DNA from: an uncultured Cryptobacterium sp.
GTDB lineage: Bacteria; Actinomycetota; Coriobacteriia; Coriobacteriales; Eggerthellaceae
DNA length: 18,152 nt
Direction of reading: 5' to 3'
Assembly: GCA_900554685.1 (NCBI GenBank)
Contig: USIG01000023.1
Coordinates: 1 to 18,152, forward strand
Part shown: positions 1 through 6,382 of the stretch, one piece after another
Layout of the letters: the number at the start of each line of letters is the position of its first letter
Numbering within the stretch: position 1 is the first letter of the stretch
Notes under the pieces: model-generated
Told to the model about the DNA's origin: nothing
What the model saw: only the letters and a program-made list of their open reading frames with translations
Databases searched by the model: none
Program-made: the position numbers and the translations under genes

Positions 1-90
1 CATAGTTTGTCTCGTTTCTGAAATCGTTGTAAGTATTGTTGCACGTTATTTTATCTTACTTGAACCAGTTTCTCTTTTTTGTAAACGAGT

Positions 91-114
91 GCAACTAAGG
101 AGTTGCGTCTTTTT
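91..114 (+). terminator. Possible plus-strand terminator at window edge
   Basis: A 6-bp stem (GCAACT/AGTTGC, 4-nt loop) is followed after two bases by a C and five T residues. It could end a plus-strand gene lying left of the window. The reading frame 2-142 is open without a recognisable protein, so the gene it would serve is not seen. Short stem, hence low confidence. Confidence 0.3.
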
Positions 115-138
115 GGGTGCAACGAAGTTATTGATTTT

Positions 139-309
139 TTAGACATACTTTTTTGCCCAGGCTGTAACTTGTTCTTCGCTTTGTTCTGCTTCGGCTCCAT
201 GAATGCTCAAGCCTTGTTCTACATTGGCCCCTTTGCATATTTTTCGCAGATCGCGCTCACTGGAGCCCATGCCAGAGCCCTCGTTAGTACAAAAAGGGAT
301 AATGGTTTT
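139..309 (-). pseudogene. 3' remnant of a flavodoxin gene
   Basis: Read on the minus strand, the last 56 codons before the TAA at 139-141 encode a clear C-terminal flavodoxin segment. It begins KTIIPFCTNEGSGMGSS, the strand plus glycine/serine loop that contacts FMN in the long flavodoxin-like family, continues with a helix (RDLRKICKG) and a GLSI strand, and ends in a helix finishing AWAKKYV. The remaining ~100 N-terminal residues, including the T/SxTGNT phosphate-binding loop, are absent: upstream of codon KT the frame runs into low-complexity repeat sequence (339-401) with no flavodoxin similarity, and no start codon with a ribosome-binding site serves the fragment. Within the fragment there is no frameshift or stop, so the loss looks like a deletion or recombination rather than slow decay. 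A functional flavodoxin would be a low-potential one-electron carrier; this piece cannot bind FMN alone. Confidence 0.7.
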
Positions 310-338
310 ATGTACTCTTTCTAATAGAGCGTAATAGA

Positions 339-401
339 GCGGCTTGAGGTTGGGGAGTAAAGTGGCTTGAGGTTGCGAGTAAAGCAGCTTGTGGTAGGGA
401 A
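339..401. repeat. Imperfect ~22-bp tandem repeat, three copies
   Basis: Three head-to-tail units start at about 339, 362 and 384, sharing the core GCTTGAGGTTGGGGAGTAAA with a few differences; the third is diverged and shorter. They sit exactly upstream (minus-strand sense) of the breakpoint of the flavodoxin remnant, so slippage or recombination here may have caused the deletion. No coding or RNA function is apparent. Confidence 0.55.
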
Positions 402-516
402 GCCAAGGCATCTTTTGTGAATTGCAAAACCCTGGTCAGAAGCGATAAAACACCTGTTTTGTTGGCAAACATCCGTGTGGTTTCACTTTGTCTTTACGAT
501 AGAAGAGAAAAATACA
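402..516. other. Intergenic stretch without recognisable feature
   Basis: This part of the ~450-bp gap between the flavodoxin remnant and the veg-like gene holds only a small hairpin (AAAACA/TGTTTT, 446-459). A second possible promoter for the downstream gene is TTGTCT (489-494) with TACAAT (513-518). No gene is seen. Confidence 0.4.
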
Positions 517-544
517 ATGACCAAATAGGCAATTATGTGATAAT
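517..544 (+). promoter_or_regulatory. Predicted extended -10 promoter of the veg-like gene
   Basis: A GATAAT -10 hexamer (539-544) is preceded by a TGT extension (536-538). A weak -35 (ATGACC, 517-522) lies 16 bp upstream. Transcription would begin near 551, giving a ~37-nt leader with GGAG at 573-576 before the ATG at 588. Prediction from consensus only. Confidence 0.4.
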
Positions 545-587
545 ATAAACAAGTTTTAGTGTACCCAAAATTGGAGATATATCACTT

Positions 588-932
588 ATGGATTTAGCTA
601 AGCAAGCACAAATTATTACCAACATTCATGATACCTTGAGCGACTTTGTTGGGCAAAAGCTTCGTGTCCGTGCCAACATGGGTCGCTCGAAAATTGTAGA
701 AAGTGAAGGAGTACTTATGCAAGTGCACCCTCAGCTTTTTATTATGGAAGTGCAGCGCAAGCGTGGAGCTTCAGCTCGTCAGTCCTATCAGTATGTGGAT
801 ATTCTGACTGGCATGGTTGAGTTGAGCCAAAATGGTCAGCCTCTTTTCGGCAAGTTTATTGAAGATGATGAAACCGATGATGATTCATCCGCTCAGCACG
901 AAGAAAAGCAGACAGAAGAATCACTCGTGTAA
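588..932 (+). CDS. veg: Veg family protein
   Basis: A 114-residue protein of the Veg family (DUF1021), small cytoplasmic proteins of Firmicutes and some Actinobacteria. Bacillus subtilis Veg (~86 residues) stimulates biofilm matrix genes, reportedly by acting against the repressor SinR. The family core is visible: a helix followed by VGQKLRVRANMGRSK (residues ~21-35), then SEGVLMQVHPQLFIMEV (~39-55), then SYQYVDILTGMVEL (~66-79). This matches the SH3-like beta-barrel pattern of Veg, including the R-N-GR-K stretch and the YSYxDILT-like strand. Beyond the core there is an acidic, Glu/Asp/Ser-rich tail (~92-114) that makes it longer than Bacillus Veg and is probably disordered. ATG at 588 is preceded by GGAG 11 nt upstream. 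The gene stands alone with its own promoter and terminator. Since SinR is not expected outside bacilli, the biological role here is unknown. Confidence 0.82.
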   Translation: MDLAKQAQIITNIHDTLSDFVGQKLRVRANMGRSKIVESEGVLMQVHPQLFIMEVQRKRGASARQSYQYVDILTGMVELSQNGQPLFGKFIEDDETDDDSSAQHEEKQTEESLV

Positions 933-938
933 GTTAAT

Positions 939-994
939 AACGCAATTGCCTGCACCTTTGTACTTTTGTGAGCAGTGAAGGCAACTTTTGCGTT
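939..994. other. Bipartite inverted repeat downstream of veg
   Basis: AACGCAA/TTGCGTT (939-945 and 988-994) encloses TTGCCT/AGGCAA (946-951 and 979-984), forming a long interrupted hairpin that starts seven bases after the veg stop codon. No T-tract follows, so it is not a classical terminator. It could protect the 3' end of the transcript or be an independent structured element. Confidence 0.4.
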
Positions 995-1037
995 GGGCAC
1001 TTAGCCTGCATGTATCCTACTTGAGATTGTCTAAGCA

Positions 1038-1069
1038 AACGCCTTGGATTAAAGTCCAAGGCGTTTTTT
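1038..1069 (+). terminator. Rho-independent terminator of the veg-like gene
   Basis: A perfect 11-bp stem (AACGCCTTGGA at 1038-1048, TCCAAGGCGTT at 1055-1065) with a 6-nt loop runs into a T6 tract (1064-1069). It separates the veg transcript from the symporter gene downstream. Confidence 0.88.
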
Positions 1070-1101
1070 CGAGTTTGAGTACCGAATAGTGCACGCGTAA
1101 T

Positions 1102-1110
1102 TGGTACAAT
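1102..1110 (+). promoter_or_regulatory. Predicted extended -10 promoter of the AGCS symporter gene
   Basis: TGG followed directly by TACAAT (1105-1110) forms an extended -10 element. No good -35 lies at 16-18 bp, which is tolerated for TGn promoters. A start near 1117 would give a ~24-nt leader carrying GGAGG at 1124-1128. Confidence 0.4.
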
Positions 1111-1140
1111 AACAAAGTTTCGTGGAGGGAGAATATACGT

Positions 1141-2670
1141 ATGAATTCAGATTTCACTACGTGGCTTATATCAGCTACGGGTGCACTTGATGATTTTTTG
1201 TACACCTATATTTTGGTATTTCTTTTGGTCTTTGTAGCGATATATTTCACGGTTCGCACGCGTTTTGTTCAGATTCGCTACATCAAGGATATGTTTACTC
1301 AGCTCTTTGAGAAAAAACATGTACCTGGTAAGAAATCAATTTCTTCGTTTCAGGCGATGATGGTTTCAACGGCTTCCCGTGTTGGCACAGGCAATATTGC
1401 AGGTATTGCAACAGCTGTTGCGCTTGGTGGACCTGGTGCGATCTTCTGGATGTGGTTGATGGCCTTGTTCGGGGCAGCTTCGGCTTTTGTCGAATCTACT
1501 CTGGCTCAGATTTGGAAAATTCGTGGCAAGAACGGTGAATTCCGTGGTGGCCCTGCTTACTATATCGAGCAAGCATTAGGCCAGCGTTGGTTAGGCATTA
1601 TCTTTGCAATTCTTCTTATCATTTGCTACGCCTATGGCTTCAATGGTCTTCAGGCTTACAATATGGCAAGTGCCCTTGAATATTACATTCCTGATTATGC
1701 GACTAACGGCACTGCAGTAGCGCTTGGTCTTGTTTTATGCGTTATGACAGGTTTTGTTATTTTCGGTGGTGCAAAACGAATCAGTATTATTTCATCTGTT
1801 TTGGTTCCTGTTATGGCTCTTGCCTATTTGGGAATGGGCCTCTTCATCACGGTGACTAATTGGTATCTTCTTCCTGATGCGTTTTATTATATTTTCCATT
1901 CCGCTTTTGATTTTGAATCCATCTTCGGTGGTTTTGCGGGATCAGTAATTGTTTTGGGTATTAAGCGAGGTTTGTTCTCGAACGAAGCCGGTATGGGTTC
2001 GGCGCCAAATGCTGCTGCTACTGCAAGCGTTTCGCATCCATGTAAGCAGGGTCTTGTACAAACGCTTTCTGTCTATATCGACACTATGCTTGTCTGCACC
2101 TGCTCTGCTTTCATTGTTTTGATTTTCTTCGTTCAGTCCGGCGGAACATTCGGCGATCTGAATGGTATGCCTTTGGTTCAGATGGCTATTAACTCTTCGA
2201 TTGGCGAATTCGGCATCCATGTTGTTACGTTTGCAATTTTCTGTTTCGCCTTCTCAAGTTTAATTGGTAACTATTTTTATGCTGAAGGCAATATTCGCTT
2301 CATCACTAAGAGCAACGTGGTATTAAATGTATTTCGTTTTACCTGCTTAGTTGCCATTATGATTGGTTGCTTAAATAACTTTACGCTTGCCTGGAACTTC
2401 GCCGATATCACAATGGCCTTTATGGCAATCGTGAACTTAATAGCTATTTTCTTGCTGGGTAAGTGGGCCTTTAAAGCTCTTGATGACTATACGCGCCAGC
2501 GTAATCGCGGTTTAAATCCCGTTTTTGTATCGGATAGCATTGAGGGCATGCCAAAGACTGAATGCTGGCATGTTGAAAGCGATAAGCTTGAAGATGTAGG
2601 CCCTGCACCTATGAAAGAATATCTCCAGGATTCAATGGATATTGATGGAAAAGCAACCGGGTTGAAATAA
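1141..2670 (+). CDS. AGCS family sodium:alanine/glycine symporter
   Basis: A 509-residue polytopic membrane protein of the alanine-or-glycine:cation symporter family (AGCS, TC 2.A.25; AlsT/AgcS/DagA type). These proteins import alanine, glycine or a related small amino acid with Na+. The family signature is clear: TASRVGTGNIAGIATAVALG (residues ~77-96) followed by GPGAIFWMW, then FRGGPAYYIE (~134-143) and GLFSNEAGMGSAPNAAATA (~276-294), the substrate- and sodium-binding segments. About ten hydrophobic helices span residues ~20-450. The cytoplasmic tail contains the NRGLNPVF...ECWH segment common in the family, plus a short acidic end. Length is normal (450-510). ATG at 1141 is preceded by GGAGGGAG at 1124-1131. 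It is monocistronic: a terminator lies upstream and the downstream genes converge on it. Alanine, glycine or another small amino acid cannot be distinguished from sequence. Confidence 0.93.
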   Translation: MNSDFTTWLISATGALDDFLYTYILVFLLVFVAIYFTVRTRFVQIRYIKDMFTQLFEKKHVPGKKSISSFQAMMVSTASRVGTGNIAGIATAVALGGPGAIFWMWLMALFGAASAFVESTLAQIWKIRGKNGEFRGGPAYYIEQALGQRWLGIIFAILLIICYAYGFNGLQAYNMASALEYYIPDYATNGTAVALGLVLCVMTGFVIFGGAKRISIISSVLVPVMALAYLGMGLFITVTNWYLLPDAFYYIFHSAFDFESIFGGFAGSVIVLGIKRGLFSNEAGMGSAPNAAATASVSHPCKQGLVQTLSVYIDTMLVCTCSAFIVLIFFVQSGGTFGDLNGMPLVQMAINSSIGEFGIHVVTFAIFCFAFSSLIGNYFYAEGNIRFITKSNVVLNVFRFTCLVAIMIGCLNNFTLAWNFADITMAFMAIVNLIAIFLLGKWAFKALDDYTRQRNRGLNPVFVSDSIEGMPKTECWHVESDKLEDVGPAPMKEYLQDSMDIDGKATGLK

Positions 2671-2672
2671 AG

Positions 2673-2721
2673 AAAAATCCCTGTCCGTTTTGGGCGTTAG
2701 AGCTTTTGAACGGACAGGGAT
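2673..2721 (-). terminator. Terminator for minus-strand esterase operon, possibly bidirectional
   Basis: A perfect 13-bp stem (ATCCCTGTCCGTT at 2677-2689, complement at 2709-2721) lies between two converging genes. Read on the minus strand it is followed by five T residues and TCTTT, so it is a classical terminator for the carboxylesterase gene. On the plus strand no T-tract follows, but the hairpin starts 6 nt after the symporter stop codon and may define that transcript's 3' end too. Confidence 0.85.
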
Positions 2722-2751
2722 AGAGAAGCATTAAGAAACAATTAAAGCTGG

Positions 2752-4158
2752 CTACCAGCCTAATTGCTCATGAGCAATACGATCAGGCTCTCCGTCGTAT
2801 GAAGGTAATTTACCCATATGACAGGGGTATTCTCGACTGAAAAGCATAACATTGTCACCATCGTGTCTATAGAGATCCCAGCGAGGAAGACCTTCGCCAT
2901 TAGGATCTCCTGTTTTCATGAAGTTTGCCCAATAGTTACACCAGGTATTTGAAAGATCAAAGTCAACACCGCTAAAAGGACGCTTAGAACGAAGGAGTGT
3001 TTGGAACACGTAGAAGTGCTCGCTTGAATGGTAGGCTCCTGCCTTGGGTTCTCCGGGCGGAACCGTTAGTGAATGATAGAAGTATACAGGCTGTTGTCCT
3101 TCTTGTGTTTGTTGAAGCGCATAAGCTACGGTGCCGCCCATAAAGCCGTTTCTAAAGTCGTTTGTTTTAAATCCATATGCTCTTCCTTCATCTGCAACAG
3201 TTCCTACAATGCATGGGATGTTAGCGTGTTGCTTTGCGCGAAAGATATCATTGGCGCTTTCGGGTAAGATGTAGCCATCAGTTACTGGATGAAGCTTGAC
3301 GTCTCCTTTTGGGCTAGCTTTTCCATAAGCATTCCAGAGTTTAAAAAGCTTATCTCCGGGAATCTTACGTACTTCTTCAAGAGAAGAGCAGTTGCAAAAG
3401 TGAAGAAAATCTAAGCAGTACTCTCTCATTTCAACATCAGTTGAAGTTGTAGCGGTACCTGTAATAGGTCCTCCGCCACTTTGCATGATTGCTCGATTAA
3501 ATAGTCCTTTGCTCTTTGGCGAACAGATGAGATGGTAAATAGACTGAGCTCCTGCAGACTGACCAAATACCGTTATCTGGTCTGGATCGCCACCAAAGGC
3601 AGCGATATTTTTCTTGATCCAGTTTAAAGCTGCTATTTGGTCCATTAAGCCATAATTACCGGATCCGTTGTAGCTTGATTCCTTGTCGAGCAGTTCATTT
3701 GAAAAAAAGCCAAACATATTAATTCGGTAGTTGAAGGAGACATATATAATGTCGCGTTTAGCGAAAGCTTCTCCTCCGTAGGCAACTGTATGAGAATATC
3801 CTGTTGCGAACCCACCGCCATATATCCATACTGCAACAGGAAGCTTGTCGGTGGTGGAGTGTGCTGGCGTAATGATGTCTATTGTGAGGCAATCTTCACT
3901 CATAGGCCAATCGTAGAGATGAAATTCATCATGATAAAACGTTCCTGACTTAGAACGATTTTGTAAAGGTATATCTCCATATGAATAGGCTTTAAAAGGC
4001 TCACTCCATTTTTCTGCAGGTTGCGGTGGACGCCATCTCAGCTCGTTAATAGGGGGAGCTGCATAGGGAATTCCTTTAAAGATGCTCCATTGCTGAGATT
4101 CAGCTGGGAGTCCTTGCACTATGCCACTTGTTGTTTGAGCTTCAAGCAATAAACTCAT
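2752..4158 (-). CDS. Type B carboxylesterase (COesterase family)
   Basis: A 468-residue alpha/beta-hydrolase of the carboxylesterase type B / cholinesterase-like family (PF00135), hydrolysing carboxylic esters. Family landmarks in order: FKGIPYAAPP (residues ~27-36), EDCLTIDI (88-95), the oxyanion-hole loop YGGGFATG (113-120), the nucleophile elbow TVFGQSAGA with catalytic Ser201, the acid in VADEG (probably Glu324), and the catalytic histidine in AYHSSE (His377). The triad is therefore complete. No signal peptide: the N-terminus starts directly with the first beta strand (LLLEAQTTSGIVQG), so it should be cytoplasmic and would need imported substrate. Length is slightly short for the family (~500). 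The ATG is preceded by AAAGGAG at good spacing. It follows the second esterase, with a terminator-like hairpin between them, and both lie divergent to a LysR gene and its transporters. The substrate is unknown; para-nitrobenzyl-esterase-like enzymes are the nearest named relatives by motif. Confidence 0.92.
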   Translation of the reverse strand: MSLLLEAQTTSGIVQGLPAESQQWSIFKGIPYAAPPINELRWRPPQPAEKWSEPFKAYSYGDIPLQNRSKSGTFYHDEFHLYDWPMSEDCLTIDIITPAHSTTDKLPVAVWIYGGGFATGYSHTVAYGGEAFAKRDIIYVSFNYRINMFGFFSNELLDKESSYNGSGNYGLMDQIAALNWIKKNIAAFGGDPDQITVFGQSAGAQSIYHLICSPKSKGLFNRAIMQSGGGPITGTATTSTDVEMREYCLDFLHFCNCSSLEEVRKIPGDKLFKLWNAYGKASPKGDVKLHPVTDGYILPESANDIFRAKQHANIPCIVGTVADEGRAYGFKTNDFRNGFMGGTVAYALQQTQEGQQPVYFYHSLTVPPGEPKAGAYHSSEHFYVFQTLLRSKRPFSGVDFDLSNTWCNYWANFMKTGDPNGEGLPRWDLYRHDGDNVMLFSREYPCHMGKLPSYDGEPDRIAHEQLGW

Positions 4159-4171
4159 ATTGTCTCCTTTA

Positions 4172-4217
4172 AGTAAAAGAAAAGGCAGCCATTGAAAGCG
4201 GAGAAGGTGGCTGCCTT
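4172..4217 (-). terminator. Terminator or attenuator between the two esterase genes
   Basis: On the minus strand a perfect 10-bp stem (AAGGCAGCCA 4182-4191 with TGGCTGCCTT 4208-4217, 16-nt loop) is followed by TTTTCTTTTAC, a good T-rich tract. It lies 18 nt beyond the stop of the upstream esterase. Only about 13 nt separate its T-tract from the start codon of the next gene, and that space holds the ribosome-binding site. There is no room for a normal promoter after it, so the downstream gene probably depends on read-through. Confidence 0.75.
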
Positions 4218-4235
4218 AGTTTGCACAAATAGATG

Positions 4236-5204
4236 TTAGTTCTTGAGGTGTTTATTTAAGAATGCAAGTGCTTGTTCAAGAATTATTGGCTGTTTAAATG
4301 GCGGATCAGCGTGTCCTGCGCCTTCAACTAATGCAAAATCGATTCTATTTTCTCCTGCACACTGGCGTACTTGTTCTGCAAATACGACAGCTTGTTGGTA
4401 AGGTACTGGCTTATCAGCCATGCCTTGGCGAAGCATTATTGGGCACACCTGAGGGGTGATGTATTGTCCTGGATTACTCTTCTGCACAAAGTCATAATCA
4501 AGATCAACTATGCGTGCGCCCAAATACTTACATTCTGCGGCATCCATAGTTGCGGGGCTTCCATCTGAAGTTCCATTCATAACTCGTTCTTCAATAATCG
4601 AAGAAGCGTTAATTACAGGATAAAGAGCAATACATGCTTGTACGCTTGAATCATAGCCAGGATTTCCCATTGTTTTGTCTTCAAAAAATTCAAGATTATT
4701 GGTAGTGGCCACTAAAAGAGAATAGTTTCCGCCGGAAGAATTTCCTGTAACAGCAATTCGGGCAGCATCAATGCCGTATTCATATGCGTGTGCTTTTATC
4801 CAGCGAATAGCTGCTTTGCAGTCGTGAATAGGTTTGGGGAAATCAGCTTCATTTGCTGGACGATACTCAATGGATACATACGCGTATCCATGATTAATTA
4901 TTCCTAAGAAGGTTGTATTGGACATGTCACGTTTATCGCCATTAACAAAACCGCCACCATGAATTTGAACGAGGCAGGGAACGCGGTTTTCCTGCGATGC
5001 CTCAGGTGGAAGATATATATCAAGCTTACAGCGTTCACTATGAGCTGCGTATTGAATATCGAGAAACTTTCTTGGGATAGTATCGAGTATTTCTTCGGGA
5101 ATCATAGGCGACCGGGGGATTTGGGCCAGGGGAATATCCTGATATTCGCGTTTGATACGATCAAGGCTTTCTTGTGGAATGCCACAGCATTGTTCTTCAC
5201 TCAT
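4236..5204 (-). CDS. Alpha/beta-hydrolase esterase (BD-FAE / Abhydrolase_3 type)
   Basis: A 322-residue hormone-sensitive-lipase-like or BD-FAE-type esterase (alpha/beta hydrolase fold), probably an acetyl/feruloyl-type carboxylesterase. Motifs: KLDIYLP strand (60-66), oxyanion-hole HGGGF (82-86), nucleophile elbow GNSSG (154-158, Ser156 catalytic), acid in GMADKPVP (Asp264), and His298 in GAGH. The whole triad is present and the length is typical. The N-terminal ~45 residues (Cys-Cys at 6-7, then a Pro-rich stretch) form a small cap and contain no signal peptide. ATG at 5204 is preceded by AAGGAGGG, a very strong ribosome-binding site. It is the first gene of a two-esterase unit divergent from a LysR regulator, with ~115 bp between them holding palindromes and LysR-type dyads, so LysR control is likely. 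The substrate is not deducible; feruloyl, acetyl-xylan or small aryl esters are all compatible. Confidence 0.88.
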   Translation of the reverse strand: MSEEQCCGIPQESLDRIKREYQDIPLAQIPRSPMIPEEILDTIPRKFLDIQYAAHSERCKLDIYLPPEASQENRVPCLVQIHGGGFVNGDKRDMSNTTFLGIINHGYAYVSIEYRPANEADFPKPIHDCKAAIRWIKAHAYEYGIDAARIAVTGNSSGGNYSLLVATTNNLEFFEDKTMGNPGYDSSVQACIALYPVINASSIIEERVMNGTSDGSPATMDAAECKYLGARIVDLDYDFVQKSNPGQYITPQVCPIMLRQGMADKPVPYQQAVVFAEQVRQCAGENRIDFALVEGAGHADPPFKQPIILEQALAFLNKHLKN

Positions 5205-5229
5205 GTAACCCTCCTTGTATGATATGAAG

Positions 5230-5245
5230 CACTTTTCTAAAAGTG
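5230..5245. promoter_or_regulatory. Perfect palindrome CACTTTT-CT-AAAAGTG
   Basis: A 7-bp perfect inverted repeat with a 2-nt centre lies upstream of the minus-strand esterase. It overlaps the -10 and likely start site of a predicted promoter (TGGACG at 5266-5271, 18 bp, TACACT at 5242-5247, minus strand). That position suits an operator; as RNA it would be only a short hairpin. Confidence 0.4.
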
Positions 5246-5280
5246 TAAATTTGATAACAAGGAAACGTCCACTACACGCG

Positions 5281-5310
5281 ATAGCGATAATCTATACGCG
5301 GAATGTATAG
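5281..5310. promoter_or_regulatory. Tandem LysR-type dyads overlapping the lysR ribosome-binding site
   Basis: Three equally oriented half-sites form two overlapping dyads. ATAG-N7-CTAT spans 5281-5295 and CTATAC-N7-GTATAG spans 5292-5310. Both contain the T-N11-A core of LysR-type operators. The right end abuts GGAGG (5310-5314) of lysR, and a possible -10 (GATAAT, 5286-5291) lies inside. This layout fits autorepression plus control of the divergent esterases. A matching site (CTATAC plus ATAG with the same 11-nt internal spacing) occurs at 6231-6249. Confidence 0.6.
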
Positions 5311-5319
5311 GAGGACTTA

Positions 5320-6210
5320 ATGGACGTATATCAACTTCAGTATTTCAAAACCATTGCCGAGTGTTCTAGCTTAGTTGAAGCGGCAAAAAGATTGCATGTA
5401 TCCCAGCCATCTCTGAGTCGTTGCATTCATAAAATGGAAGAAGAGTTGGGAACGCCACTTTTCGATCGTGTTGGTAGAAACATTGTACTCAACGGTGCTG
5501 GTAATGTGGTTTTGCGTTATGCACAGACTGCCCTTAATACTCTTGATGCTATTCCTGCTGAGGTGAATAACTACCTAAGAGACAAAGAGCAGACGGTTAA
5601 TTTATTTGCTCCTATGCCTTTAGCAGATGATGGTGATGCTCTTGTTGAATTTGCTGCAAAATATCCTGACATTCTTCTTCGAGTGGGGGTTGGTTGGTTG
5701 ACTCCAAGCCTTTCAATGGAAGCGCCGGATCTTATGATTTTTTCTTCTATGGACAAACCTACTGGTAGAAACGAAGTTTTGCTTTACGAGGATAAACTTA
5801 TGCTTGCAGTTTCAAAAGAAAATCCTCTTTCGAATCAAGAATCAGTAGAACTTGGTAAACTGCAAAATGAGAACTTTATTCAACCGATGCCAGGTAGTTT
5901 TACGGATATCCTTCAGAGTATGTACGAAGAAGTTGGCTTGCAGCCTCATATTATTTCGGAAAATCAGTCGTATCGTCAGTTATCAAATTTTGTTTCCCAT
6001 AATTTAGCTGTTTCGGTTGTCTCTCCTATGACCTGGTACTTATCGCGCAATGATTCCATTGCCTACTTACCTTTTTCTGATGTTGCGCGAAGTAGGTATA
6101 TGTGTTTACGTTGGCCGGAAAATACCGTATTAGCTCATGCGACCCTTTTACTTCGAGAGCATTTAATTGCTTATTACGAAAAACTTTCGAAAGAAGTCTT
6201 TGGAGAATGA
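5320..6210 (+). CDS. LysR-family transcriptional regulator
   Basis: A 296-residue LysR-type regulator. Residues 1-60 form the winged helix-turn-helix (DVYQLQYFKTIAECSSLVEAA, then the recognition helix VSQPSLSRCIHKMEEELG and wing PLFDRVGR). A linker helix follows, and from ~90 onward there is the two-lobed effector domain, with recognisable strand-helix repeats and the usual length. Family members bind T-N11-A dyads as tetramers and switch with a small-molecule ligand, often one handled by the adjacent genes. ATG at 5320 is preceded by GGAGG at 5310-5314. It is divergent from two esterases and upstream, on the same strand, of two OFA transporters; matching dyads in both intergenic regions suggest it controls both. 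The ligand is unknown; a carboxylate released from an ester is a reasonable guess only. Confidence 0.93.
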   Translation: MDVYQLQYFKTIAECSSLVEAAKRLHVSQPSLSRCIHKMEEELGTPLFDRVGRNIVLNGAGNVVLRYAQTALNTLDAIPAEVNNYLRDKEQTVNLFAPMPLADDGDALVEFAAKYPDILLRVGVGWLTPSLSMEAPDLMIFSSMDKPTGRNEVLLYEDKLMLAVSKENPLSNQESVELGKLQNENFIQPMPGSFTDILQSMYEEVGLQPHIISENQSYRQLSNFVSHNLAVSVVSPMTWYLSRNDSIAYLPFSDVARSRYMCLRWPENTVLAHATLLLREHLIAYYEKLSKEVFGE

Positions 6211-6230
6211 AACCGCCTTGTAATCGCTAA

Positions 6231-6249
6231 CTATACGTTTGGTAGATAG
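6231..6249. promoter_or_regulatory. LysR-type site upstream of the first OFA transporter
   Basis: CTATACG at the left and ATAG at the right, with CTAT-N11-ATAG geometry and a T-N11-A core, match the lysR-promoter dyad at 5292-5310 in 12 of 19 positions. A candidate promoter follows: TTGGAC (6269-6274), 17 bp, CATATG (6292-6297). That puts the site centre about 64 bp before the start of transcription, the usual activator position for LysR proteins. Confidence 0.5.
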
Positions 6250-6281
6250 ATTCTCCTAACCCCTTTTATTGGACGGTTTTG

Positions 6282-6328
6282 GCATAGCCCTCATATGCTT
6301 TTAATCAGATGAGAGAAAGTTGTCTCAT
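6282..6328. promoter_or_regulatory. Two further inverted repeats in the transporter leader
   Basis: GCATA-N7-TATGC (6282-6298) overlaps the predicted -10. ATGAGA-N8-TCTCAT (6309-6328) lies just downstream, probably in the transcribed leader. Both are perfect dyads, and either could be an operator or a small RNA hairpin. No T-tract follows the second. Confidence 0.35.
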
Positions 6329-6382
6329 TACGCGCGGATGAGCCACTTTCAAATTTGATTTCGTCTTGGTAAGGAGGAGTAC

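Noticed and set aside
2..142. Open plus-strand frame from the window edge, possible 3' end of an upstream gene
   Set aside because: 46 codons with no recognisable family and strongly AT-biased residues. It may be chance, and the hairpin at 91-114 lies inside it, which argues against coding.
103..324. Plus-strand open frame of 73 codons
   Set aside because: It is antisense to the flavodoxin remnant, whose protein sequence is recognisable; no convincing start signal or family similarity.
5281..5295. ATAG-N7-CTAT resembling an OxyR half-operator
   Set aside because: The motif is also the generic LysR-type T-N11-A geometry, and the adjacent gene is a LysR regulator without the paired redox cysteines expected of OxyR.
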